From positions 1-64,000 of the forward strand of contig CAVULN010000036.1 of the NCBI GenBank assembly GCA_963742305.1: a stretch of DNA of 64,000 nt, in the 5' to 3' direction. This document shows, in pieces, positions 35,948 through 45,459 of this stretch. Source of the DNA: Roseiarcus sp963742305. GTDB lineage: Bacteria; Pseudomonadota; Alphaproteobacteria; Rhizobiales; Beijerinckiaceae. The notes under the pieces are model-generated. The model ran no database searches. It worked only from the letters and a program-made list of their open reading frames with translations, and was not told where the DNA came from. Every line of letters starts with the position of its first letter. Position 1 is the first letter of the stretch. Position numbers and translations under genes: made by a program.

Positions 35948-38449
35948 TCAGGCGAGGCCGGGGCTCGTCGCATCCGCGCGGTTCATTGACGTGCGCGTCG
36001 CGGCGATCCTGTGGATCGCGAGACGGATGTCGTGATTGTCCTGCATGAAGCGGTCGAAATCGACCTTCCTCAGCACCAGGAGCCGGCAATAGGTCATCGC
36101 GACCACGTCGGCCTGCCGCGCCATGCCGGTGATGAGCGCCATCTCGCCGAACAGATCGCCGCTGCCGAGCGGGATGCGGCGGCCCGGAAAGACGACCTCG
36201 GCCGCGCCGGAGGCGATGAAATAACAGGCGTCGCCCTGATCGCCCTCGCGCACGATCAGCTCGCGCGGCGCGACAAAGCGGGCCCTCAACAGCTTCTGCA
36301 CCCGCTCGAGCTGCTGCTCGGAAAGATCGGCGAACAGATCGAGGCGCCCGATCAGCTCGCGCGTATCGAGTCCGAGATCGAAACGAGGCCGCGTCTCTCT
36401 CCTTCTGTCCTCGACGCCGCCCTTGAGGTCCTCGTAGACCTCGGCGGCGATCAGACCTTCCTGGAACAGGGCGTCGTAACGGCCCATCTCGCGCCGCATC
36501 GCCGATTGACGCAGGAATCGGGCTTCGAGAGCCGCCGCGTATTGGGGATATTGCCTTCGCAAGGCGTCGAGAGCGGCTGTGGCGCGCGCAAGGCGAGCTT
36601 TCAGGATGGCGTCGATCACCTCGACCACCCGCGCGCCGAAGATCGAGCGCGACCGCACCGCGTGCGCGCCCATCAGCTCCTGGATGAGCAGGCGGGTGAC
36701 CAGCAGCATCTCGTAGCGGTCGCCGAGCCGGTCGGCGAGAAAGCGCACCACGCCGAGGCGGCGGTAGAAGAAATAGGCGGAGGCGAAGGAGAATGAGAAG
36801 GCGAGCGAGGCCTCGGCCGCCCGCTGGTAGCCGAACCGCCCGCCGCTTCTCGCGCCCTCGCCCAGAGCCTCGGCGTTTCTGAGCAGCGCCTGCACCGTCG
36901 CGGGCGAAGCGGCGCGCTCGGCCATGATCTCGAGCGCCAGCATCCGTTCCTGGTTGCCGAGCGCCACCAGGCCGATCGCCAGGCGCTGATGGTCGGTGAG
37001 GCCCGCCTCGGCGGCGCTCCCGGACTTCGCCTCGGCGATTCCGGCCTCATAGGGCTGAAGCGCGCTGGCGATGGCCGAAGGGGAGATTTCATGCTCGCTC
37101 GCCATCGAGCGGACGGTGTCGCCGATCTCCGCGTAGGAGAGCGCCAGCACCCGGTCGCGCAACGCCTGGTCGACCGGGGACAGGCGATCAAGCCGCAGGA
37201 GGCGGATGACGAAGCGCAAGGTCGTGCCGTTGACGAGCAGCGTGAACAGCACGAGGCCGGTGGCGAGCACCGCGACGAACCTCTGGATCTCGGGGCTGAG
37301 CGCCGGGTTCTCGGTGACCGCTAGCGCCAGGACCAGGGTGAGCGCGCCGCGCAGGCCGCCCCAGGCGATGGCGAGCTTGTAGGCGGTGCTGATCGGCTGG
37401 GTGAGCTTGGCGAGGCTGAGCAGCGGAAGCAGCAGGAACAGCACCATGAGGCGGGCCGCGAACACCGCTGCGATCAGCGCCGCGATCAGGACGACATCGT
37501 GGAACTGCATGTCGAGCAGGAGCTTCGGCACCAGAATCGACGCCAGCACGAACACCAGCGAATGCGCCCAGAAGGCGATCTGGGCCCAGAGATCGACGAT
37601 GAACGACCAGTTGTAGGGGGCGATGCGCGACCGTCCTGAGGCGCTGACGGTCAAGCCCGAGCAGAGGACCGCGACCACGCCGGAAACATGCAGGAGCTGC
37701 TCGGCGGCGATAAAAACGAGGTAGGGGAGCGCGACGGTCAGCGTCGCTTCGGCCAGCCGGTCGTCGCGGGTCCACGGGATGAGGTGCAGCAGCGCCCGCC
37801 CCGCGAGCACCCCCAGGGCCGCGCCGCCAAAGAAGGAGAGCAGGAATTGCGCGGCGCCGGCGAGAAAGTCCGGCTGGCGTCCTGAGACGATCATGCCGAG
37901 CAGCACCGTGAACATGACGATCGCCGCCGCGTCGTTGAGGAGGGCCTCGCCCTCGACCAGGCGGGTCAGGCGCGCCGCGGCGCCCACGTCGCGGAACACG
38001 GCGATGACGGCCGCCGGATCGGTGGTCGCCACCACCGAGCCCAGCAGCAGGCAGACCACCAGCGGCAAGCCGGCGATCGGCCAAAGCGCGACGCCGACCA
38101 CGGCGGTGCAGACGACCGTGGCGACGACCGCGAGCATGAGGATCGGCGCGGCGTCCTCGAGCATCCGCCTGACGTCGGCGGTGATTGCCCCCTCGAAGAC
38201 AAGCAGAGGCAGAAAGACGTAGATGAAGGTCTCGGCGCCGACCGGCAGGTTGGCGAACAGCCCGGCGACGCTGTCGAAACGATGGTCGGGCGTGCGCAAG
38301 AGGACAATGGACACGGCGCCGATCGCGACCCCAATGACGGCGAGCAGCACCACCGGGGCGAGCTTGAGCCGCACCGCGACCGGCTGCGAGACGGCGACGA
38401 CCACGAGCAGGGTCGCGAGTACGGCCAGAAGGAGGACGATATCGAACAT
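35948..38449 (-). CDS. CPA1-family Na+/H+ antiporter with C-terminal cyclic-nucleotide-binding domain
   Basis: An 833-residue protein. The N-terminal 410 residues are a 12-13-helix CPA1 exchanger with VFLPLLVFEGAI, VVATTDPAAVIAVFRDVG and the ion-site LVEGEALLNDAAAIVMFTVL. A long cytoplasmic helical region (about 420-690) is followed by a cNMP-binding domain (about 700-815) with LIVREGDQGDACYFIASGAA and GDLFGEMALITGMARQADVV. The layout suggests pH or ion homeostasis gated by a cyclic nucleotide, as in sperm-type NHE and some bacterial homologues. The stop is 2 bp from the convergent MaoC-SDR stop. Confidence 0.9.
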   Translation of the reverse strand: MFDIVLLLAVLATLLVVVAVSQPVAVRLKLAPVVLLAVIGVAIGAVSIVLLRTPDHRFDSVAGLFANLPVGAETFIYVFLPLLVFEGAITADVRRMLEDAAPILMLAVVATVVCTAVVGVALWPIAGLPLVVCLLLGSVVATTDPAAVIAVFRDVGAAARLTRLVEGEALLNDAAAIVMFTVLLGMIVSGRQPDFLAGAAQFLLSFFGGAALGVLAGRALLHLIPWTRDDRLAEATLTVALPYLVFIAAEQLLHVSGVVAVLCSGLTVSASGRSRIAPYNWSFIVDLWAQIAFWAHSLVFVLASILVPKLLLDMQFHDVVLIAALIAAVFAARLMVLFLLLPLLSLAKLTQPISTAYKLAIAWGGLRGALTLVLALAVTENPALSPEIQRFVAVLATGLVLFTLLVNGTTLRFVIRLLRLDRLSPVDQALRDRVLALSYAEIGDTVRSMASEHEISPSAIASALQPYEAGIAEAKSGSAAEAGLTDHQRLAIGLVALGNQERMLALEIMAERAASPATVQALLRNAEALGEGARSGGRFGYQRAAEASLAFSFSFASAYFFYRRLGVVRFLADRLGDRYEMLLVTRLLIQELMGAHAVRSRSIFGARVVEVIDAILKARLARATAALDALRRQYPQYAAALEARFLRQSAMRREMGRYDALFQEGLIAAEVYEDLKGGVEDRRRETRPRFDLGLDTRELIGRLDLFADLSEQQLERVQKLLRARFVAPRELIVREGDQGDACYFIASGAAEVVFPGRRIPLGSGDLFGEMALITGMARQADVVAMTYCRLLVLRKVDFDRFMQDNHDIRLAIHRIAATRTSMNRADATSPGLA

Positions 38450-38548
38450 GGAGCGCGAATCTCTACCCGGTCGCCGCCTGCGGGGGAAGATTAGCCCCGA
38501 CGCTCCACTCCGGAAGGAACGAGGCCATCGCCCGGATCGCGCGCCCGA

Positions 38549-39247
38549 TCAGAGCCCGCTTGCGGGGGCGGGGCGAGCCGGCGCGCCGGCCGGCGGGCTT
38601 TTCGGCTCGTATGGGCAGAGATCGACGAGCACGCATTCGCCGCACTGCGGCTTGCGGGCCGTGCAGACATAGCGCCCATGCAGGATCAGCCAGTGATGCG
38701 CATGCGGCAGGAACCGCTTCGGAACGACGCGCATGAGCCCGTCCTCGACCTCGCGAGGCGTCCGGCCGGGAGCGATGGCCAGGCGGTTGGCGAGGCGGAA
38801 GACATGCGTGTCCACCGCCAGGGTCGGCTCGCCGAAAGCGGTGTTGAGCACCACATTGGCGGTTTTGCGGCCGACCCCGGGCAGGGCCTCCAGCTCTTCG
38901 CGGCTGCGGGGCGTCTCGCCGCCGTGCCGCTCGATGATTGCCTTCGAAAGGGCGATGATGTTCCTGGCCTTGGTCCGGTAGAGGCCGATGGTCTTGATCT
39001 TTTCGGCGAGCCGCTCCTCGCCGAGCGCCGCCATTTTCTCCGGCGTGCCGGCGATGGCGAACAAAGCGGGCGTCGCCCTGTTCACTCCGGCGTCGGTCGC
39101 CTGGGCCGACAGCACCACCGCCACCAGTAGGGTGAAGGGATCGACATACGCCAGTTCGCCCTTGGGCAGCGGATTGGCGGCGGCCAGTCGCTCGAAAATC
39201 GCCTCCGTTCTCGCCGCCCTCGCGGCCTGTGACTCTTTTCGCGCCAT
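38549..39247 (-). CDS. nth: Endonuclease III
   Basis: A 232-residue base-excision-repair DNA glycosylase/AP lyase removing oxidised pyrimidines. The helix-hairpin-helix ALPGVGRKTANVVL includes the catalytic lysine, VDTHVFRLANR the catalytic aspartate, and the C-terminus the 4Fe-4S cysteines (CTARKPQCGECVLVDLC). The ATG at 39247 starts the normal MARKES-type N-terminus. The C-terminal tail after the cluster is Pro/Ala-rich. Confidence 0.94.
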   Translation of the reverse strand: MARKESQAARAARTEAIFERLAAANPLPKGELAYVDPFTLLVAVVLSAQATDAGVNRATPALFAIAGTPEKMAALGEERLAEKIKTIGLYRTKARNIIALSKAIIERHGGETPRSREELEALPGVGRKTANVVLNTAFGEPTLAVDTHVFRLANRLAIAPGRTPREVEDGLMRVVPKRFLPHAHHWLILHGRYVCTARKPQCGECVLVDLCPYEPKSPPAGAPARPAPASGL

Positions 39248-39405
39248 CGGCAAGGTATAGGCGTTTCGCCGAGGGCGCGCCAAGGATGGGGTGCGACTAA
39301 AGCGCAAGTTGCCATGCGCGACAGCGCTGAGCATTATGCCCGCATGGGCTTGGGGCCTTGGCGGCGCGCGCCGCCCGAGGCGCCGCGAAAATTGGGAGGA
39401 ATGGA

Positions 39406-40614
39406 ATGAAATCGATCAAGAGAACGTGGATGCTGGCCGGGGCGCTTTGCGCGTCGCTGGCCGCGGGCGCGGCGCAAGCCGCCGCGGACAAGATTGTCAT
39501 TGGCGACATCGACGACATGTCAGGGCCTTACGCCGACGTGATCGGCCCGACCGGCGTCGAGGCGATCAAGATGGCGATCGCCGATTTCGGCGGCACGGTC
39601 CTCGGCAAGCCCATCGACCTTCTGACGTTCGATCATCAGAACAAGCCCGCCCTCGCCTCGCAGAAATTGCGCGAATGGGCCGATACGGACGGTTTGAACA
39701 TGCTGCTCGGCGGCTCCAACACCGGAGTCAGTCTGGCGATGGCGCCCGTCTCCAAGGAGAAGAAAATCCCGTTCTTCGCCATCGCGGCGGCCGGCGCCTC
39801 GCTCACCGGCAAGGACTGCACGCCCTACACGATCCACTACGGCTACGACACCACCGCGCTCGCCAACGGCACCGCCAAAACCCTGCTCGAGCGAGGCGGC
39901 AAGACCTGGTTCTTTCTCACCGCCGACTACGCCTTCGGCAAGCAATTGGAGGCGGGAGCCACCGAGGTCATCAATGCTGGGGGCGGCAAGGTCGTGGGCG
40001 ATGTCCGGGTGCCGCTCGCGACGTCGGACTTCTCCTCCTATCTGCTGCAGGCGCAGGGCTCGGGCGCCCAGGTGCTCGGCCTCGCCAACGCCGGCGCCGA
40101 CACGTCCAATTCGATGAAGGCGGCGTCGGAATTCGGCCTCACCAAGACGATGACGCCCGCCGCTCTTCTGGTTTTCCTCTCCGACGTTCATGCGATGGGG
40201 CTTCCAATCGCGCAGGGTCTGGTGCTGACCACCGCCTGGTATTGGGACCTCGACGACAAGACCCGCGCCTTCGCCAAGCGCTTCCACGACAAGACCCAGC
40301 GAATGCCGACCTTCGCGCAAGCGGCGGTCTATTCCGCCACGCTCACCTATCTCAACGCGGTCAAGGCGATCGGCTCGACCGACCCTGACAAGGTGATGGA
40401 CCAGGTCCGCAAGACGAAGGTCAACGACGTCTTCACCACCAACGGCTGGATTCGTCCCGACGGCCTGCTCGAGCACGATATGTACATCGCCCAGGTGAAG
40501 ACGCCGTCCGAATCGAAGGGCGCCTGGGACTACTACAAGATCCTCAAGACGATGAAAGGCGAAGACGCATTCGGCAAGCTCGCCGATTCCACCTGCCCGC
40601 TGGTCAAGAAATAG
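39406..40614 (+). CDS. Branched-chain amino-acid-type ABC transporter substrate-binding protein
   Basis: A 402-residue periplasmic binding protein (Peripla_BP_6) with a Sec signal peptide cleaved near AAQAAAD. Conserved elements are KIVIGDIDDMSGPYADVIGP, the ligand-loop LLGGSNTGVSLAMAPVSKEK, DYAFGKQLEAGATEVINAGG and TFAQAAVYSATLTYLNAVKA. An AGGA site precedes ATG 39406. No permease or ATPase genes follow, so it is an orphan. Related proteins bind amino acids, amides or aromatic acids; the ligand cannot be decided. Confidence 0.88.
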   Translation: MKSIKRTWMLAGALCASLAAGAAQAAADKIVIGDIDDMSGPYADVIGPTGVEAIKMAIADFGGTVLGKPIDLLTFDHQNKPALASQKLREWADTDGLNMLLGGSNTGVSLAMAPVSKEKKIPFFAIAAAGASLTGKDCTPYTIHYGYDTTALANGTAKTLLERGGKTWFFLTADYAFGKQLEAGATEVINAGGGKVVGDVRVPLATSDFSSYLLQAQGSGAQVLGLANAGADTSNSMKAASEFGLTKTMTPAALLVFLSDVHAMGLPIAQGLVLTTAWYWDLDDKTRAFAKRFHDKTQRMPTFAQAAVYSATLTYLNAVKAIGSTDPDKVMDQVRKTKVNDVFTTNGWIRPDGLLEHDMYIAQVKTPSESKGAWDYYKILKTMKGEDAFGKLADSTCPLVKK

Positions 40615-40631
40615 GCGGAAGCGGAAGGGTC

Positions 40632-40662
40632 GAGCCGGCGCTCCCGCCTCGCGCGCCGGCTC
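40632..40662. terminator. Hairpin between convergent genes
   Basis: A perfect 9-bp stem (GAGCCGGCG/CGCCGGCTC) with a 13-base loop, 17 bp after the binding-protein stop and before the convergent scoB end, followed by a short CTTTC. It is a likely terminator, though the T-run is weak. Confidence 0.5.
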
Positions 40663-40742
40663 CTTTCACGCAGGCGCGGGCCCGGCAAGCCCGAAGCTTG
40701 GAATTGCTCAAACGGACTCGAAAACGGCGCCCGAGGCCGCTG

Positions 40743-41420
40743 TCACCCTGCGGCCGCCGCGCTGCTCGGCTGGTTCAGCGCCGTCCGGTAGGACGCCTCC
40801 GTCTTGGCGGCGATTTCCTCGGCGCTCACGCCTGGCGCGAGTTCGATCAGCGCCATGCCGCGATCCCCGTGCTTGTCGATGGTGAACACGCCGAGATCGG
40901 TGATGACGAGGTCGACCACTCTCGAGCCGGTCAGCGGCAGGGTGCAATGATGCAGCAGCTTGGCGCCGTCCTTGGCCGCGTGCTCCATGACAACGACGAT
41001 GCGCTTGACGCCGGCGACGAGGTCCATCGCGCCGCCCATGCCCTTGACCATCTTGCCCGGAATCATCCAGTTGGCGAGATCGCCGTTCTCGGCGACCTGC
41101 ATCGCGCCGAGGATCGCAAGGTCGATGTGACCGCCGCGAATCATGGCGAATGAATCGGCGCTCGAGAAGAAGCTCGTCGTCGGCAATTGGGTGATGGTCT
41201 GTTTCCCGGCGTTGATGAGGTCCGGGTCCTCCTCGCCCTCATACGGGAACGGCCCCATCCCCAGCATGCCGTTCTCGCTCTGCAGCTGCACGCTCATGCC
41301 CTTGGGGATATGGTTCGACACCAGCGTCGGAATGCCGATGCCGAGATTGACGTAGAAGCCGTCCTTGAGCTCCCGGGCGGCGCGCGCCGCCATCTGGTCG
41401 CGGGTCCAGGCCATTTTCAT
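40743..41420 (-). CDS. scoB: 3-oxoacid CoA-transferase subunit B
   Basis: A 225-residue beta subunit of succinyl-CoA:3-ketoacid CoA transferase, which activates acetoacetate or 3-oxoadipate. The catalytic glutamate lies in SENGMLGMGPFP. FYVNLGIGIPTLVSNHIP and GGAMDLVAGVKRIVVVMEHA are family blocks. It follows scoA by 15 bp on the same strand. With the phasins it fits acetoacetate/PHB turnover; a PcaIJ role in 3-oxoadipate use cannot be excluded. Confidence 0.92.
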   Translation of the reverse strand: MKMAWTRDQMAARAARELKDGFYVNLGIGIPTLVSNHIPKGMSVQLQSENGMLGMGPFPYEGEEDPDLINAGKQTITQLPTTSFFSSADSFAMIRGGHIDLAILGAMQVAENGDLANWMIPGKMVKGMGGAMDLVAGVKRIVVVMEHAAKDGAKLLHHCTLPLTGSRVVDLVITDLGVFTIDKHGDRGMALIELAPGVSAEEIAAKTEASYRTALNQPSSAAAAG

Positions 41421-41435
41421 TCGCCTCCGGGAAAG

Positions 41436-42143
41436 TCAGGCCGCGTCGCGCTTGCGGGTCGTGCGCTGCTCGATGCGCTTCAGCGCAGTCGGCACATGAA
41501 CGATGCGCTGAACGTAGATGCCGGGAGTGACGATGGCGTCGCCATCGATTTCGCCGGGCTCGACCAGCTGTTCGATCTCGGCGACCGTCAGCTTTCCCGC
41601 CGTCGCCATCACCGGATTGAAGTTGCGCGCCGTCTTCCGGTAGACGAGATTGCCCTCTCTGTCGCCCTTCCACGCGTGAACGAGGGCGATGTCGGCGACG
41701 ATGCCGGTCTCCATGAGATAGGTCTCGTTGTTGAAGTCGCGCGCTTCCTTGCCTTCCGCGACCATCGTGCCGACGCCGGTGCGGGTGAAGAAGGCGGGAA
41801 TCCCTGCGCCGCCGGCGCGGATACGCTCGGCAAGCGTCCCTTGCGGGTTGAATTCGAGCTCGAGCTTGCCGGCGAGATAAAGATTGGCGAAGATCTTGTT
41901 CTCGCCGACGTAGCTCGAGATCATCTTCCTGATCTGGCCGGTCTCGAGCAGGATTCCAAGGCCCGCCCCGTCAACGCCTGCATTGTTGGAGACGAACGTC
42001 AGATCTTTCGCGCCCGATTTGCGCACCGCCTCGATCAGCGTTTCGGGGACCCCGCAGAGGCCGAATCCGCCCGCCATCAGGGTCATGCCATCCCTGATCT
42101 GGCCGGCAAGCGCCTCATCCGCGCTGGCGTAGACTTTTCTCAT
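41436..42143 (-). CDS. scoA: 3-oxoacid CoA-transferase subunit A
   Basis: A 235-residue alpha subunit. The glycine-rich GMTLMAGGFGLCGVPETLIEA, SNNAGVDGAGLGILLETGQI, MISSYVGENKIFANLYLAGK and GTLAERIRAGGAGIPAFFT are characteristic. It is the first gene of the scoAB pair. The ATG at 42143 gives the standard MRKVYASADEALAGI-like start; a longer frame upstream is not family-like. Confidence 0.92.
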   Translation of the reverse strand: MRKVYASADEALAGQIRDGMTLMAGGFGLCGVPETLIEAVRKSGAKDLTFVSNNAGVDGAGLGILLETGQIRKMISSYVGENKIFANLYLAGKLELEFNPQGTLAERIRAGGAGIPAFFTRTGVGTMVAEGKEARDFNNETYLMETGIVADIALVHAWKGDREGNLVYRKTARNFNPVMATAGKLTVAEIEQLVEPGEIDGDAIVTPGIYVQRIVHVPTALKRIEQRTTRKRDAA

Positions 42144-42252
42144 GTGACGAACGGTTCCTTGTCGAAAGGATGACCGCTTCGTAGCCGTCCCGCGCACGCC
42201 CCGCAAGACGCGAGCCGCCAATGGTCGATCGGGCCGCCGCCGCGGCTCCGCC

Positions 42253-42798
42253 TCAGTCGATCTTTTCGCCCGGATAGACGCCCCACAATCTCCACTGCTC
42301 GATATAGCCCTTAAACCCGTCTCCATCGACGAGGCACCAGGCGCCGTCGCATTTGCGCAGATTGACGATCACCCCCGACTGAAGCGTCGCCGCCAGTTGC
42401 GACGATGCCGACGGGCGAGCGTAGATCTGCGCGTTCTCCTCCTTTTTGCCTGGCATGACCAACCCGGTCCGCCGCCCGGAAAGCAGCGAATGGAGCACCC
42501 AGCCCTCGACGCCGTCCGAATCGCGGACCTTGCGCCAGATTTCGAACTCCGCGGTGATTTCCACCGGAAGGCCCGCCCGCTCATAGACCCATTTCGTCGC
42601 GTGGTCCTTCGACGGGCCCTCCCGGAGGTTGACCCGGTCGGTCTTCAGACTGGCGAAGCGCGGCAGCGGCAGCTTGGTGACCGGCCCGACCGGATCGGCG
42701 ATCGCCGCGGGGGAAGCGAGAACCAGCGCGGCGACGAGCGCGAGCGCGTCGCGGCGGCGCAATGCGAGCGAAGGGACAGGACGCCTCGATCGATTCAT
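42253..42798 (-). CDS. SH3-domain (YgiM-like) exported protein
   Basis: About 181 residues with a basic N-terminus and hydrophobic core (ALALVAALVLASPAAIA), a probable Sec signal. Two bacterial SH3 repeats follow: FASLKTDRVNLREGPSKDHAT near residue 50 and AQIYARPSASSQLAATLQSG near 125, each with the NxRxGP-type start. Such proteins bind cell-wall or partner peptides. ATG 42798 is chosen; starts at 42825 or 42858 are possible and would lengthen only the leader. It is divergent from the hydroxyacid dehydrogenase gene. Confidence 0.82.
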   Translation of the reverse strand: MNRSRRPVPSLALRRRDALALVAALVLASPAAIADPVGPVTKLPLPRFASLKTDRVNLREGPSKDHATKWVYERAGLPVEITAEFEIWRKVRDSDGVEGWVLHSLLSGRRTGLVMPGKKEENAQIYARPSASSQLAATLQSGVIVNLRKCDGAWCLVDGDGFKGYIEQWRLWGVYPGEKID

Positions 42799-43010
42799 GT
42801 CGGCGTCCGACGGGTATCCGGCCATCCTTGTCTTTGCCCGCTCTTCTGCTAGAGACACCGGCCAAGCCGGCGGATCAAAGTCCGTGGGCGCGCCGGCCCT
42901 CCATTTGCGTCTCCTGTCGTTAACGCGGCGTGAACCGATGTGAGGGCGCTGGCACGGATGGTTGCGGCGGCAGGCGCGGCGGCGCCGCGCGAGCGATAAG
43001 GGCGGCGCTC

Positions 43011-44006
43011 ATGACCAGGAAAAAACCCGTTGTGGTGGTCACGCGGCGGTTGCCCGAACTCGTCGAGACCCGGATGCGCGAATTGTTCGACGCGCGCCTC
43101 AACCTCGAAGACAAGCCGATGTCGCAAACCGAGATCGTCGAGGCGATGCAGGAAGCCGACATTCTGGTGCCGACCATCACCGACCAGATCAACGCCGCCA
43201 TGATCGCCCAGGCCGGCGAACAGATGAAGCTCATCGCCAATTTCGGCAACGGGGTCGATCACATCGACGTCACCAGCGCGCTCCGCCGCGGCATCACCGT
43301 CACCAACACGCCCGGCGTCCTTACCGAGGACACCGCCGACATGACCATGGCCTTGATCCTGTCGACGGCGCGGCGCCTCGTGGAGGGCTCGCGGGTCATC
43401 CCCGAGGGGCGGTGGACCGGCTGGTCGCCGACCTGGATGCTCGGGCGCCGGATCACCGGCAAGCGTCTCGGCATCGTCGGGATGGGGCGCATCGGCCAGG
43501 CGCTGGCGCGCCGCGCCCGCGCCTTCGGCATGTCGATCCACTATCACAACCGCCGCCGGGTGGCGGCGCAAATCGAGGAAGCGCTCGAGGCGACCTATTG
43601 GGACTCGCTCGACCAGATGCTGGCGCGCATGGATTTCGTCTCGATCAACTGCCCGCATACGCCCGGCACCTTCCACCTTCTCTCGGCCCGCCGGCTCAAG
43701 CATCTGCGTCCCGACGCCATCCTCATCAATACCGCGCGCGGCGAGATTGTCGACGAGAACGCCCTCATCCGGATGCTCGAAGCGGGCGAACTGGCCAACG
43801 CCGGTCTCGACGTGTTCGAGCACGCCCCGGCCGTCAACGAGAAGCTGATCGCCCTCGCCAAGGTCGGCAAGGTGACGCTGCTCCCGCACATGGGCTCGGC
43901 GACCCACGAGGGGCGCGCCGACATGGGCGAGAAAGTCATCATCAACATCCGCACCTTCGTCGACGGCCATCGCCCGCCCGACCGGGTGCTGCCGAGCATG
44001 CTTTAG
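43011..44006 (+). CDS. D-2-hydroxyacid dehydrogenase (glyoxylate/hydroxypyruvate reductase type)
   Basis: A 331-residue NAD(P)-dependent reductase. Nucleotide loop GIVGMGRIGQALARRARAFG near residue 150, active-site arginine in NTARGEIVDENAL, glutamate in GLDVFEHAPAV and histidine in LLPHMGSATHE. Substrate-loop FGNGVDHIDVTSALRRGITV is typical of GyaR-like enzymes that reduce glyoxylate. The ATG at 43011 is preferred over an upstream frame opening at 42930, which adds a glycine-rich non-family leader. Confidence 0.9.
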   Translation: MTRKKPVVVVTRRLPELVETRMRELFDARLNLEDKPMSQTEIVEAMQEADILVPTITDQINAAMIAQAGEQMKLIANFGNGVDHIDVTSALRRGITVTNTPGVLTEDTADMTMALILSTARRLVEGSRVIPEGRWTGWSPTWMLGRRITGKRLGIVGMGRIGQALARRARAFGMSIHYHNRRRVAAQIEEALEATYWDSLDQMLARMDFVSINCPHTPGTFHLLSARRLKHLRPDAILINTARGEIVDENALIRMLEAGELANAGLDVFEHAPAVNEKLIALAKVGKVTLLPHMGSATHEGRADMGEKVIINIRTFVDGHRPPDRVLPSML

Positions 44007-44082
44007 GGTCATACGGTCGTGGAGTTGGGGGCGCAGGAATCCGTCGAACCGGATTTGGCGCGCCCGACTTTCCGGCGCCTCC

Positions 44083-45294
44083 TCAACCCGCCACGAAACT
44101 CCGCGGCGCGGGGCTGATCACCTTGGCGGCGCCGGCGTCGATCTCCATCACCGCCAGCCCCCGCTCGTTGGTCCCGTCGGCGCGGAAGCGGAACACGCCG
44201 TCGGCGCCGTTGAAGCCGGATGGGCTGGTCAGCGCCGCAGCGCTGTACGGGTCCGCCCCTCCGTTGCGGGCGAGCGCGGCCGCGAGCGTCACCGCGTCAT
44301 AGGCGAGCGTCGCGAGGCGCGCCGGATCGGCGTTGAACTTGGCCCGGTAGCGCTGGGCGAAGGCGTCGAAACCGGAATTGTCCGGCGCCGAGAACCAGGC
44401 GCCCTGCATCTCCGGCAGTTTGAGAACCCGCGGGTCGTTCCAGACGCCGGTTCCGAGGAGCTTGGCCTTGATCCCGGCCGACGAAAGGGCGCCGGCGACC
44501 GCCGGCATGGCGTCGGCCTGCTCGGGAATGAACAGCGCCTCGACCTGGCCCTGGACCGCCGCCACCTGCTGCGCCGCGGTCGCCATCTGGCCCGCCGCAT
44601 AGCGCGCGGTCACCACCACCTGCGCATTGAAGTTGCCCGCCATGTCCTGGAACCGCTCGGAGGCGACCTGACCATAGTCGTTCTGCGGCGCCATGATCGC
44701 GAACGACTTCTTGCCGGTCGAGGCGGCGTATTGAAGGATCCTGTCGACATAGCCCTGAATGAGGAACGACAGGAGATAGACGCCCGGCGCAGCGACGGTG
44801 ACGTCGGTCGAGAAGGCGATCATCGGCCGCCCCGCCGATTTCGCGGCCGCCGCCGCCGAACGCACGCTGTTGGCGAACACCGGCCCCAGGAGGAGTTGCG
44901 CCCCGGCGCCGAGTTCGGCTTGCGCCGCCTGCGCGGCCGCGTCGGCGGAGGACTGATCGTCCTCGATCATCAGCGTGACGAAGGGACCGCCAAAGCCGTC
45001 CATCGCGAGCTGGGCCGCATTGCGCATCGAGACCCCGATCGGGCTCGCGGCCCCGCCATTCTGGGTCAGCGGCAGGATCATTCCGACCCGGACGGGGCCG
45101 GACCCCATTGTCTGGCCGACCAGCGGGCCGGCGGCGGGCGGTACCGAGGCGCCCGGCTTGCCCGCGTCGCTTGGAAGGTCGACGCCGACCGAGTTGCAGC
45201 CCGCGAGCGTCATGGCCAATCCGCCGCCAAGCGCGGCCCGCCTGGTCAAGCCGCCTCTTGCTCCGGGCCTTTCAGCGGCGATCGTCATGTCCAC
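44083..45294 (-). CDS. Penicillin-binding protein activator (LpoA-like) lipoprotein
   Basis: A 403-residue periplasmic-binding-fold lipoprotein. The N-terminus has TRRAALGGGLAMTLAGC, a lipobox with Cys33 and a twin-arginine, so a Tat-exported lipoprotein is possible. The body has VRVGMILPLTQNGGAASPIG, QLLLGPVFANSVRSAAAAAK and IKAKLLGTGVWNDPRVL, matching the LpoA/Peripla_BP_6 group. It is divergent from rsmI and yraN, the usual neighbours of lpoA. Confidence 0.87.
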   Translation of the reverse strand: MDMTIAAERPGARGGLTRRAALGGGLAMTLAGCNSVGVDLPSDAGKPGASVPPAAGPLVGQTMGSGPVRVGMILPLTQNGGAASPIGVSMRNAAQLAMDGFGGPFVTLMIEDDQSSADAAAQAAQAELGAGAQLLLGPVFANSVRSAAAAAKSAGRPMIAFSTDVTVAAPGVYLLSFLIQGYVDRILQYAASTGKKSFAIMAPQNDYGQVASERFQDMAGNFNAQVVVTARYAAGQMATAAQQVAAVQGQVEALFIPEQADAMPAVAGALSSAGIKAKLLGTGVWNDPRVLKLPEMQGAWFSAPDNSGFDAFAQRYRAKFNADPARLATLAYDAVTLAAALARNGGADPYSAAALTSPSGFNGADGVFRFRADGTNERGLAVMEIDAGAAKVISPAPRSFVAG

Positions 45295-45459
45295 CTCTCG
45301 CCTCGCGCCGGCGCCGGCAAGCCGCGGCGGACTATCCCCATGTTCGCGCCTCCGCGCCGCATTCGCCGCCTGTCGGCGGAAATTGTGGCATTTTCACCTG
45401 CGCTTGGCTATGTCGTCGATCGATCGAGAAAAGCCAGACGACCGGCGGACAAAAAGCGA

